This document shows, piece after piece, positions 1 through 9,600 of a stretch of 64,000 bases of DNA. The number at the start of each line of letters is the position of its first letter. The stretch's first letter is position 1. This DNA comes from Cyclobacteriaceae bacterium (GTDB taxonomy: Bacteria; Bacteroidota; Bacteroidia; Cytophagales; Cyclobacteriaceae): assembly GCA_026003355.1 (NCBI GenBank), contig BPHC01000001.1, positions 124,001-188,000 of the forward strand, read 5' to 3'. Position numbers and translations under genes: made by a program. The notes beneath the pieces were generated by a model. The model saw only the letters and a program-made list of their open reading frames with translations, ran no database searches and was not told where the DNA came from.

Positions 1-879
1 CACATCTACATGCTGCTGGCCATGCTGTACGATACGCATTCCATACAGCTGGTAAAGGAAAATATTGAAAGCGGTACCACCGAAGGTATAACCTACGCCA
101 TTGAACTGCTGGATGTGTTTCTTTCAGAACAGCTAAAACAACGAATAATTCCGGTTCTGGATGAAATATCCGATGAAGAACGAATCAGGCGACTCGATGT
201 TTTTTACCCGCGCCCACGGCTCGATCCGCAACTCGTAATGAAGTTTATTATTAACCGCGACTTTACCCAGTCGAACCGCTGGACCAAAGCCTGCGTATTG
301 TATTACATCGGAAAGCACAAGCTCGAAGCATTCAGGCTGGACCTTCTGGCTCACCTGTTTAACCCCGACCGGCTGATTTGCGAAGTGGCGGCCTGGGCAC
401 TCTGGCAAATCAATCCTGATGAGTACAGGCAGAATATTGGCCGGCTAAACCCGGGCGTGTCCAGGGAAATAAATGAAGTAATACAAAGCAACCGCATGAG
501 CGTGTTTAGCAAAGTCAGATTCCTGAAAAAGCACCAGCCCTTTAAAGATATACCCGGCATTACCCTGGCTTCGCTGGCTGATTTTGCCGAAGAGTTACAA
601 CTTCATGCCGGACAAACCTTAATTCTGGATGAAGCACTGCAACCCGATTTCTTCGTGGTGGTACAGGGAACAGCAGAGTATTACAGGGTAGGACAGCTTG
701 CCGGTACCTTTTCTTCAGGTGCCTTTATAGGAGAAATGCCCCCGTCACCGGGCTATGCCCAGGCCAATATGATACGGGCGTCTGAAAAGGTTGTACTGCT
801 TGGTTTTAACAAAGACCGTTTTTACACGCTAATGGCCGACCACATATTGCTGGCCGATCGCATCGTGGCCAGCCTGTAG
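1..879 (+). CDS. HEAT-repeat / cyclic nucleotide-binding domain protein, 3' part
   Basis: The frame is open from base 1, so the gene begins upstream of the window and the first in-frame ATG (position 10) is probably internal. The visible 292 residues start with alpha-helical HEAT-like repeats (LLAMLYD, FYPRPRLDPQ, WTKACVLYYIG, LICEVAAWALW). They end with a beta-rich cyclic-nucleotide-binding-like fold (LQLHAGQTLILDEA, FFVVVQGTAEYYRVG, SGAFIGEMP). In Cytophagales this HEAT plus cNMP tail is often fused to an ATP/ADP translocase-like (Npt1/Npt2) membrane domain. That half would lie upstream and cannot be seen, so the transporter identity is inference. A 149-base gap separates it from the next gene. 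Confidence 0.7.
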   Translation, partial: HIYMLLAMLYDTHSIQLVKENIESGTTEGITYAIELLDVFLSEQLKQRIIPVLDEISDEERIRRLDVFYPRPRLDPQLVMKFIINRDFTQSNRWTKACVLYYIGKHKLEAFRLDLLAHLFNPDRLICEVAAWALWQINPDEYRQNIGRLNPGVSREINEVIQSNRMSVFSKVRFLKKHQPFKDIPGITLASLADFAEELQLHAGQTLILDEALQPDFFVVVQGTAEYYRVGQLAGTFSSGAFIGEMPPSPGYAQANMIRASEKVVLLGFNKDRFYTLMADHILLADRIVASL

Positions 880-1028
880 TGTTTGCCTTTTAGGGTTATT
901 TTATCTTAATTTCGGTAGTTTTGGTTTGCTAGGAGCCTGAAGACCATTTTTTTAACTATGATGCCGTTTAATTTCTGCTTAGGGATTTCTAACGAATTCA
1001 TTAAATTTCAATCTGTTAACTGCAGTTT

Positions 1029-4000
1029 ATGGTAGGCCATCCCATTCCATCGGGTATTACTGAGCCACAGGAACAGTGGCCTGCCGTTAATCTGGCTACC
1101 GGAACACCTAATCCCTTTCCCGGCCTTAGGCCGTTTACTGTCGAGGAGTGCCACCTGTACTTCGGACGTGAAGGTCAGATAGATGAAATTCTTACCCGCC
1201 TTGCCACCAACAGGTTTGTTTGCGTAATGGGATACTCGGGCAGCGGTAAGTCAAGCTTACTGGCGTGCGGACTGGTGCCCGTACTTTACGGAGGATTCGT
1301 TTCGCACAGCAGCCCGCACTGGCACGTAGTTATTTCCAGGCCCGGATCATCGCCACTTCAAAATCTGGCTGACTCGGTGGTTGACTATATGACCGCCGCC
1401 AGACGCATACAACCGGAAGATATGCCCATTTACCGGGCCATTATTCTTTCGGTGTTGCGCAGCGGACCGCATGGTCTGGCAGAGGTTTCGCGTTTCCTTC
1501 AAACCTTCCGTCAGGATAATGTATTCTTCATGCTCGATCAGTTTGAAGAACTGTTCCGGATGCAGAAATACACCGATCCTGCCAATGCCGAAAATGAACT
1601 ACAGAGCTATATAAACCTGATTCTGCACGCTATTTCGCAAACCGAAGTGCCGGTATTCGTGGCCGTAACCATGCGCACCGATTTTCTGGCCAGATGTGCG
1701 GCCTATCCGGCTTTGGCCGAAGTGATAAATACCAGCAACTACCTGGTGCCCCAAATGACCCGAGCCGAGAAGAAGCTTGTTATTGAAGGACCGGTGGCCG
1801 TTGCCGGTGGTAAAATCTCCGATCGCCTGGTAAACAGGCTGCTGGCCGATATGGGGCGTAACCAGGACCAACTTCCCATCCTGCAGCACGCCCTTATGCG
1901 CACCTGGGATTACTGGCTGCAAAACCACGAACCCGGTGAACCCATAGACATTCGTCACTATAATGCCATAGGGCGAATGGAGCAGGCATTATCGCAACAT
2001 GCCAACGAGGTACTGGATGAACTGTCGCCCCGGCAAAAAGAAATAGCCGAAATACTTTTTAAATCAATAACCGAAAAAGGAGCCGATGGCCGTATATCGC
2101 GAAGGCCGGCATCGGTAAATCATATTGCCGCACTGGCCGATGCCGATGAATTTGAGGTTATTGAAGTAGTAGAGCATTTTCGCGCCCCCGGCCGGTCATT
2201 CCTCATGCCCGCGCACCCGGCAAAGCTTAGCGGAAACTCCGTTATTGAACTCTCGCACGAAAGTTTAATACGCATCTGGAACCGGCTTAACGCCTGGGTG
2301 GAAGAAGAATTTGAATCGGCCCAGATGTACAAGCGCCTGGCCGAAGCCTCTGCCCTGTATCAGATAGGTAAAACCGGTTTGTGGCGCCCTCCTGACCTGC
2401 AGCTGGCCCTGAACTGGCAGAAAAAGCAGAAGCCCACCCGCGAGTGGGCCAGGCGATACGATGAGGCTTTTGAACGCGCACTGGTGTTCCTGGACACCAG
2501 CCGCATTACATACGAAGCCGAACTGAAGAGCCAGGAGTTGCTGCAAAAGCGCTCCCTGCGCAGGGCCCGCATAACGGCACTCGTACTGGGCATTGCTACA
2601 GCTATTTCGCTGTTGTTTCTTGTATTTGCGTACCTGCAGAAAATTGATGCCGACCGGAATTTTGAGCTGGCACGCCAGCAGCAAATTCGCGCTGAAGAAC
2701 AGGCCGCCATTGCCGAAAACCGCAGAAGGGAGGCCGAACAGGCTACCGATGCGGCCATCAAAGCCCGCCAGGAAGCTGAAGCAGCCAGAAAGCAGGCCCT
2801 CGATGCCCTTGCCGAGGCAACACGCGAACGGTTAAGAGCTGAAGCAGCTTTGCGCGAAGCCCAGGAACAACGGGAGCTGGCCTACCAGGCCAGCGAAAAA
2901 GAACGGGAGCAACGGCAGATAGCCGAACAAAAAACCGATGAGGCCCGCCGGGAATACGAACGGGCCAACCGACTCTACTACCTTGCCATTGCCCAGCAGC
3001 TGGCAGGTAAATCCTATCAGGAAGATGACGACCCCGACCTGGCAGGTGCTCAGGTTATGCAGGCCTTTCACTTTAATAAACGCTACCAGGGGAAAAAATA
3101 CGATCCCTACATCTACAACGGTCTTTATCATGCTTTGAAATTATTTAACGGTTCAAGCTTTAATGCCGTGAAAATGCCCGGCGCAGCAAGAAACCGCCTC
3201 AACTCGGTGGCCGTATCGAATACTTCGCCCACCTTTTTTGTGGCCGGAGCCGACGGAAGAATATTCATTGGAGATTATGAACGCCAATCGGGAAGGGCTG
3301 TAAACTTCTTTAACCAGCACCCCAACCGCGTAATTGCACTGAGTGCCGATGAACGCTATCTGGCTGTGGGAACAGACTCGTCTGATATCCAAGTACTGGA
3401 TTTGAAAGAATCGTATAAAACATTGATAATCAGTAATTTAACTAAGGCTACAAATGCATTGGCTTTCATGCCCGATAACAGCGCCCTTATTGCCGCAAAA
3501 GGCGATAAAACGGTTTTATGGATTGATTACCGCTCCGGAAAAAGCCGGGTACTGGCTGCCCCGGGTTCGGAAATAAAAACCCTGCATATCAGTGCCGACG
3601 GAAGCCAGATTGCAGCCGGGTCGTGGGATGGCAGATTGTTTGTTATTGACATCCGCACGGGGCAGGCGCGCGTGGTTTACGAAAATGCGAATGCGCAGAT
3701 TCTCTCTGTTAAATTCGATCCGCAGGGCCGGCAGCTGGCCTTCGGAACCTTTGAAATAAAAGAAAAGAGAGGCCTGGTAAGGATTTACGATCTGGCTGCC
3801 GGTGAGGTAACCCAGCAACTAACCGGGCATAGGGCAGGGGTGTATGATGTGGAGTTTTCGCCTGATGGCCGACTTCTGGCGAGTGCCGGAGCAGACAGGC
3901 GCCTGCAGTTGTGGATCATGGATCAGCTCGAAGAATTGCCGGTGGTAATGGATGATAACAATGGTTTTGTTTGGGATGTGGCCTTTTCGAAAAACGGTGA

Positions 4001-4187
4001 TTACCTGATTGCAGCCTGCCACGAATCGGAAGTGAAAATCTGGCCTACCGATCCGCAAATTCTGGCTGCACAGGTTTGCCCGAAGATGAAACGCAACATG
4101 ACTCCCGAAGAATGGCGCATTTACGTTGGTGAAGATGTGCCTTACGAAAACACCTGTCCTAACCTGTTGATAAACGATTACCAGTAA
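1029..4187 (+). CDS. nSTAND1-type NTPase with coiled coil, membrane anchor and WD40 propeller
   Basis: This 1052-residue protein opens with the NPFPGLRPF signature of novel STAND NTPases. A Walker A follows (GYSGSGKSS, residues about 68-76), then a Walker B (FFMLDQFEELF, about 166-176) and a helical STAND region to about 500. A hydrophobic segment at about 514-537 is a likely membrane anchor. It is followed by a strongly charged Ala/Glu/Arg coiled coil to about 650 and a C-terminal WD40 beta-propeller (about 720-1010; clearest blade GHRAGVYDVEFSPDG near 932). STAND proteins are ATP-dependent switches whose repeats sense a ligand. Here the propeller probably sits on the opposite side of the membrane from the NTPase or next to it. 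The next gene starts one base after the stop, so the two are translationally coupled. The ligand is unknown. Confidence 0.88.
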   Translation: MVGHPIPSGITEPQEQWPAVNLATGTPNPFPGLRPFTVEECHLYFGREGQIDEILTRLATNRFVCVMGYSGSGKSSLLACGLVPVLYGGFVSHSSPHWHVVISRPGSSPLQNLADSVVDYMTAARRIQPEDMPIYRAIILSVLRSGPHGLAEVSRFLQTFRQDNVFFMLDQFEELFRMQKYTDPANAENELQSYINLILHAISQTEVPVFVAVTMRTDFLARCAAYPALAEVINTSNYLVPQMTRAEKKLVIEGPVAVAGGKISDRLVNRLLADMGRNQDQLPILQHALMRTWDYWLQNHEPGEPIDIRHYNAIGRMEQALSQHANEVLDELSPRQKEIAEILFKSITEKGADGRISRRPASVNHIAALADADEFEVIEVVEHFRAPGRSFLMPAHPAKLSGNSVIELSHESLIRIWNRLNAWVEEEFESAQMYKRLAEASALYQIGKTGLWRPPDLQLALNWQKKQKPTREWARRYDEAFERALVFLDTSRITYEAELKSQELLQKRSLRRARITALVLGIATAISLLFLVFAYLQKIDADRNFELARQQQIRAEEQAAIAENRRREAEQATDAAIKARQEAEAARKQALDALAEATRERLRAEAALREAQEQRELAYQASEKEREQRQIAEQKTDEARREYERANRLYYLAIAQQLAGKSYQEDDDPDLAGAQVMQAFHFNKRYQGKKYDPYIYNGLYHALKLFNGSSFNAVKMPGAARNRLNSVAVSNTSPTFFVAGADGRIFIGDYERQSGRAVNFFNQHPNRVIALSADERYLAVGTDSSDIQVLDLKESYKTLIISNLTKATNALAFMPDNSALIAAKGDKTVLWIDYRSGKSRVLAAPGSEIKTLHISADGSQIAAGSWDGRLFVIDIRTGQARVVYENANAQILSVKFDPQGRQLAFGTFEIKEKRGLVRIYDLAAGEVTQQLTGHRAGVYDVEFSPDGRLLASAGADRRLQLWIMDQLEELPVVMDDNNGFVWDVAFSKNGDYLIAACHESEVKIWPTDPQILAAQVCPKMKRNMTPEEWRIYVGEDVPYENTCPNLLINDYQ

Positions 4188-5324
4188 GTGCTGTTGCGTG
4201 CAACCATAGTTGGCTTAATCCTGGTGCTGCCGGCTGCCGGCCTGCATGCCCAGGAACAAACCTGCGAGCAGGTGCTGAATGAGGCAACTGACGAATTTAA
4301 CGCTGGAAGATTTTACGGCATACCCGCACTGCTGGCCAACTGCATAGAAAGCGGCTTTACCCGCGAACAACGGCAAAGAGCCTTTCTTTTGCTTGCGCAA
4401 ACCTACCTGCTGCTCGATGACCCCCTTGGGGCCGAACGCAGCTACCTGGAAGTGCTGAAAGCCAACCCCGAATATGCCCCCGATCCGCTAATGGACCCCA
4501 TAGACCTGGTTTACCTGAGTAAAAAGTTCACTGCCTCGCCCATATTTTCTGTGTTCGGCAGGGTGGGAATTAACTTTTCGCCTGTACGGGTCATTCATTC
4601 CGTTCCATCTTATTCCGGCCTGGTGCCCGAAATTACATCCTATACCATACGGCCGGGCTTTCAGCTGGCGGCCGGATTCGACTGGCACTTTGCCGAGCAA
4701 CTGTCGCTTTCGGCTGAGCTGCTAGGTCTGGGTGCCCAATCGTACCGGCGCACACGTGAAAATATGTTTGGCGGCCCCGACTACCAGTTTTTAACCGACC
4801 GGCTCACCATGCTTAACTCATCCGTAGCATTAAAATATGCCTTCAACCGGTTTATGGGTTCGCAGGTTCGAAAGTTTGTACCTCAGGCCTACCTGGGGAG
4901 TTCGTTCAGTTTTCTGATTTCCGATAAAGCTACATTCGAATCGTTCAACAACGATCCCTCCGATGCAGGCTTCAACACCATTATCACTGGTCCGGTATCG
5001 CTAAACCTGCTTCCGTACAGAAATCGCTTCAGCTACCAGATATTCGGAGGGGCGGCTGTGAAATACAAGTTTGGGCTCGATTATCTGTTTGTCGACCTGC
5101 GGTATACAGCAGGTATGGTTAATCTGGTAAAGCCGGCATCAACTTTTCCGGGTCAGCCGGCGCAGGAGTTTGCTCACGTGGATGATTATTTCCGGCTGGA
5201 TAACATCGCATTGTCGGTAGGATATATAAAACCTTTTTACCACCCGCGCAAGCTTAAACGCGCCAGAACCAGGTCGGTAATGAAACAAATTCAAAAAAGC
5301 GATGCGGGCAGTACAGACAATTAA
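4188..5324 (+). CDS. Outer-membrane beta-barrel protein with N-terminal TPR-like segment
   Basis: Translation starts at GTG directly after the stop of the NTPase gene, which implies coupling. A signal peptide (about 22 residues ending LHAQ) is followed by a short helical TPR-like region (QRAFLLLAQTYLLLDD) and an aspartate/proline linker. The remainder alternates hydrophobic and polar residues in the pattern of outer-membrane strands (FSVFGRVGINFSPVRV, GFQLAAGFDWHF, FGGAAVKYKFGLDYLF). I do not recognise a named family. The context suggests an envelope partner of the membrane-anchored NTPase. The last 23 bases overlap the next gene. Confidence 0.75.
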   Translation: MLLRATIVGLILVLPAAGLHAQEQTCEQVLNEATDEFNAGRFYGIPALLANCIESGFTREQRQRAFLLLAQTYLLLDDPLGAERSYLEVLKANPEYAPDPLMDPIDLVYLSKKFTASPIFSVFGRVGINFSPVRVIHSVPSYSGLVPEITSYTIRPGFQLAAGFDWHFAEQLSLSAELLGLGAQSYRRTRENMFGGPDYQFLTDRLTMLNSSVALKYAFNRFMGSQVRKFVPQAYLGSSFSFLISDKATFESFNNDPSDAGFNTIITGPVSLNLLPYRNRFSYQIFGGAAVKYKFGLDYLFVDLRYTAGMVNLVKPASTFPGQPAQEFAHVDDYFRLDNIALSVGYIKPFYHPRKLKRARTRSVMKQIQKSDAGSTDN

Positions 5325-6549
5325 CCTGATTATTACTGTGCTGCTGTTGTGGCAGTGCGACACCCCCGGTACTGTGGACCCGGTATACCGGGATTACTTT
5401 ATCCGTTATTATGGCGGAAACGGAAACCATGAGGCTGCCGATTTTTTGCTTACCCAGCAGGGTTCGGTTATTATGGTGGGTAATGTGCAGTTTTCACCAT
5501 CCCTTAACCGTATGTATCTGGTTATAACCGATTTGCAGGGCAACGTAATTGCCGAGAAGCCCCTGGGCAGCAACCTGGAGACGGCACGGGATATTGAACC
5601 CGTAATGGCCGGGCCGGATGCAGGCAATTACGTAATCTTGTCGAACGTTAAAAAAAACGAAGCTGATTCACTGGCTATCAGGCTAACGGTTATAAACAGC
5701 CAGGGCGATAGCCTTAAAAGCTTTTATTACAACACCCTTGCCAGCCAGGAAGGTTATTCGGTTACCCCACTCAGCACCGGATCTTTTTTTGTGGCAGGCA
5801 AAACCACCGATACCGATGGAAGCCTGAATACCGATCTGGCCCTGGTTGGCCTTACTGATAGGGAAGACCAGCTGGTGCTGCTGCTTAACCCCGATTATTC
5901 GGTAAACAACATTTCGCGCATAGGGGGTAGTACACAAGGGGCATGCGTTAAAATTTTGCAGGGCGCAGGTTCTTTTTATTATGCCGGCTACAGCGACAGA
6001 CTGGACGGTACCGAGGCAGGCGTGGCTTCCAATTATGAAAATAATTTCGAATTCCGGCAGTTTGTGGTTAATCCGGCTTCCGTACCCTATCAGGTTGTGG
6101 GCACGCCCGATCAGGGCGAAGTACTTGCCGCCATAGCCCGGGCCCCTTCGGGTAACTTTCTGGCAATTGGAACCAGGCTTTCGGCCTCGCAGTCCCGGAT
6201 GTATGGCGTGTTCCTTACCAGTAACTTTACCGTTATCGAAGGCGGGGTCCTTCCGCTTCCCCCTGGTGAATTTGAGGGCGTTTCGGTGTGCCCTTCGGGT
6301 GGTTCGCGCTATTTGGTAATGGCCAACCGCATTAACACCAACCAAACCAGAGATATCTGGATTGGACGGGTAAATTCTGAGTTTATTATTGATTTTCAGA
6401 CGGTTATAGGTGGAGTGAATACGGACGACAGGGCCGCGGGCGTAATGGAGCTTCCGGGTGGTGACATAGCGGTACTTTCTACAATGGATATATCCAATCA
6501 GAAAAAAATAGCCCTCATTAAACTACGTGCTGATGGAAATTTTGAATAA
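5302..6549 (+). CDS. Secreted lipoprotein, probable beta-propeller
   Basis: The N-terminus has a short hydrophobic stretch ending in a lipobox-like LLLWQC, so lipidation at about Cys-18 is likely. The body is about 395 residues of repeated beta-strand units containing motifs such as GGNGNHEAADFLLTQ, GYSVTPLSTGSFFVAG and GGVNTDDRAAGVMELPGGD. These resemble the blades of secreted propeller proteins common in Bacteroidota. It overlaps the upstream barrel gene and precedes the giant adhesin by about 100 bases, so it closes a three-gene coupled unit. The function is unknown. An adhesion or sensing role at the outer membrane is inference. Confidence 0.7.
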   Translation: MRAVQTINLIITVLLLWQCDTPGTVDPVYRDYFIRYYGGNGNHEAADFLLTQQGSVIMVGNVQFSPSLNRMYLVITDLQGNVIAEKPLGSNLETARDIEPVMAGPDAGNYVILSNVKKNEADSLAIRLTVINSQGDSLKSFYYNTLASQEGYSVTPLSTGSFFVAGKTTDTDGSLNTDLALVGLTDREDQLVLLLNPDYSVNNISRIGGSTQGACVKILQGAGSFYYAGYSDRLDGTEAGVASNYENNFEFRQFVVNPASVPYQVVGTPDQGEVLAAIARAPSGNFLAIGTRLSASQSRMYGVFLTSNFTVIEGGVLPLPPGEFEGVSVCPSGGSRYLVMANRINTNQTRDIWIGRVNSEFIIDFQTVIGGVNTDDRAAGVMELPGGDIAVLSTMDISNQKKIALIKLRADGNFE

Positions 6550-6568
6550 AGGCAGAAAAGAGCTTTAG

Positions 6569-6585
6569 TTGGCTTGAAAAGTGCA
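6569..6585 (+). promoter_or_regulatory. Putative sigma-54 promoter of the giant adhesin
   Basis: The spacer before the adhesin contains TTGGC followed by GTGCA with GG (6571-6572) and GC (6583-6584) separated by exactly ten bases. This is the -24/-12 hallmark of sigma-54 promoters. The match to the full consensus is incomplete (CTT where CAC is expected, G before TGC). A transcript would begin near 6596. A weak housekeeping-type element (TAATATTG, 6598-6605) overlaps, so the site may be coincidental. A sigma-54-dependent regulator lies immediately beyond the adhesin, which raises the prior. Confidence 0.4.
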
Positions 6586-6644
6586 TCTGGTTACCTTTAA
6601 TATTGGAAATTTATTTAAACCATAGTTGGCGAACCATCCTGTGT

Positions 6645-9600
6645 ATGCTCCCGTTTTTACGAAGCCAGTTGCATAAATTCTGTTTTAGTACCTCTGGTGT
6701 TTGCGAAGCGGCAGCATTCTTCCTGGTTCTCCTGTATCAGGTAAGTTTTGCACAAACAACCTATACCTGGGTGCCCACCGGGGGCGGAAGCTGGACTTCA
6801 GCTACCAACTGGTCTCCCAATGGGGTACCTTCTGACGGCGATGATGTAATTATTCCGGCCGGACATACCGGTGGTACAATTAATAATGTGCCTGCCGTTA
6901 CCCTGCGAGATTTGGTGGTAAACGGAACCGGCAACTGTGTGTTTCAGGCATCAGCCTCGGTGAATACGGTTTCCGTTGACCGCACTTTTTCGGTAGTGGC
7001 AGGTAAAACACTTACCCTGGGCCAGGCTGGCGGAAGGATTAATTTTACCTTAAATGCGTCAGCTCAGGGTGCCGTTTACGGAACCGTACGGCTTAATGCC
7101 TCCGGGGCAACCGATCGCTTCTTTACGAATAATGGCGACCTGAGCATATATCCGGGAGGACTGGTAGACGGAACAGGCGAAAGCAACTTCATTACCACAG
7201 CCGGATCAACCCTGCGCATAGGGTCACCGCAGGGTATTACCCTGTCAGCCGCCGCCGGCAGCATCCAGATGTCCGGAACGCCCACCAACCGGACCTACAG
7301 TACAGATGCCAACTATGTATATATTGGTAACGCCAACCAAGCGGTTGGTAATGGTTTACCGGCTACAGTAAACAGCTTAACCATACAAAATACCGGAACG
7401 GCCGGGAACAACACGGTCACCCTGGCATCTTCCATTACCGTAACCAATGCATTAACCGTTACCAGCGGTGTATTAGCCATAGGCGCAAACAATATCAATG
7501 GTGTAGGATCGGTTATTTTAAATGGCACAACCATTACCGGATCAGGAACGATTAACCTGAATGGAGATGTAACGACACTCGCAGCCGGAACAACCGCAGT
7601 AATTAATCCCCCCGTTAATCTGGGTACGGCCTCTCGCACTTTTACGGTTAATGATTCTCCGGTTAATCCAGATTTAATTCTTAACAATGTAATTTCTGGA
7701 TCAGGCGGTTTGTTGAAAAATGGAAACGGTGCGCTTACTCTTACAGGATCGAATACTTTTTCGGGCGGACTCACCCTCAACACCGGTGCCCTGAATATTA
7801 ACCACGCCAATGCCCTGGGCAACACCCTGGGTGCTTTTACTATTAATGGCGGGACGGTTAATAACACTTCGGGTGCAGCTATCACCACTGCTAATTATAC
7901 TATTAACTGGAACGGTGACTTTACTTTTTCCGGCAGTAATGATCTGAATCTGGGAACAGGTACAGTAGCAGTAAGTGGCAATAGAGTGGTTACCACTTCG
8001 GCTGGTATACTTACGTTTGGAGGAGTTATTAACGCACCGGGTGCATCGTTAACCAAGAATGGCTCTGGTACCTTGAGTTTTGGTTCCAATGCGGTTACGC
8101 TTAATGCTTTTACGGTAAATGCAGGCACCCTTGTGTCTACCTCCGGTACTTTAACGCTTTCAGGAAGCTTTTTGGTTGCCGGCACATTCCTTCACAATAA
8201 TGGTACGGTACATTACAACGGCGGAGCTACGCAACAGTTGGCTGGTGTAAATTATTTTAACCTTCAACTGTCTAACAGCGGTCAAAAAAATGCCGTTGGT
8301 GCAGTGAATGTTTCCAATAATCTCGTCAACACCTCGGTGCTTGATATGGCAGGTTTTACCCTTACAGCCGGGGGTACTGTCAGTAACAGCGGAGGTACTG
8401 TCCGCTTTGCGGGTCCTGCCAACGGTTTGGCTATAGGCTCCGGAACTGTGGAATATTATGGGGCGAGCCAAACAGTTGATTCCGGAATTTATGAAAATCT
8501 GATCATCAACCAGTCATCCGGCGAAGCCGTTCCGGATGGTGATGTAACCGTTAACGGGGTGCTTACCCTTTCCAATGGAAGATTAAATCTGGCAGGAAAT
8601 ATTCTCTACCTGGGGTCATCGGCTAGTGTTTCTGTTGCATCACCCTCATCTTCGCGAATGATTATCGCTACCGGTGGGGGTGAGGTAATAAAAACCTTCA
8701 GCACTGCCGGATCATTTACTTTCCCTATCGGTGATAACACCGGGGCCTATGATTATGCACCCATAACGGTCAACGTTACTTCCGCCTCCGGTTTTCCAGG
8801 TAACGTCAGTGCTTCAGTAGATGACTTCAAACACCCGAACAACGCCAGTACCACTCATTTTTTGACAAGGTACTGGAGCGTTAACACTACCCTCACTGCG
8901 GTCACAGCCAATGTCGCAGCGGTGTATCCCTCCGCAGATATCAACGGAACCGAAGCCAATATCCGCGCGGCCAGGTTGTCGGGTGGTTTTAACCAGGTAA
9001 GTAATCCGTGGGTAAAATTTGCTGCTCTGGGAGGCAACACACTTAATGCTTCGGGCACTCCGTTGCTGAATGGTGTGGTAAATGTGTTTACCGGAATACG
9101 GGGGGCCGATCCCACGGTTACCATTTCGGGAGGAGGTATTACCATATGCCAGGGTACATCTGTTAATCTGAGCACCGCTGCAACCGCCGATCCCGCCATC
9201 CTTTACGAGTGGAGCCCTGCTGCCGGTTTAAGTGCCACCAATGTCCCCGATCCTATTGCTTCGCCAACGGTTACCACTACCTATACGGTAACCATTCGCG
9301 ATGGTAATGGTATAACCGGATCAGATAATACAACTATTACGGTAAATCCTAAGCCGGCTACTCCGGTGGTAACACCTGCTGGTCCGGTCGAGGCCTGCAC
9401 AGGGACAGCCCCCCTTGTACTCACCAGCAACGCACCTTCCGGCAACCAATGGTACCGAAACGGTCTGCCTCTGCCGGGAGAAACCTCTACAACACTTACC
9501 CTGCCCACTGCTCCCGCCAGCAACGGCAGTTACTCCGTGGTTTCTACTGTTTCAGGATGCGCTTCTGATGAATCAAACATAGTGAACGTAACCATCACGC
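6645..9600 (+). other. Adhesin N-terminal module (signal peptide, beta-helix, Ig/PKD-like domains)
   Basis: This intact stretch of the adhesin encodes the export signal and roughly 800 residues of Gly/Asn/Thr-rich short strands (TVNSLTIQNTGTAG, GTVAVSGNRVVTTSAG). That pattern is typical of right-handed beta-helices. From about 9100 it changes to Ig/PKD-like domains with paired cysteines (GGITICQGTSVNLS, EACTGTAPLVL), which lead into the repeat array. No frame break is seen here. Confidence 0.7.

Noticed and set aside
1029-4187. Avs-like antiphage STAND gene
   Set aside because: The membrane anchor and WD40 region with envelope-protein neighbours do not look like known Avs, and no nuclease effector or defence neighbours are present.
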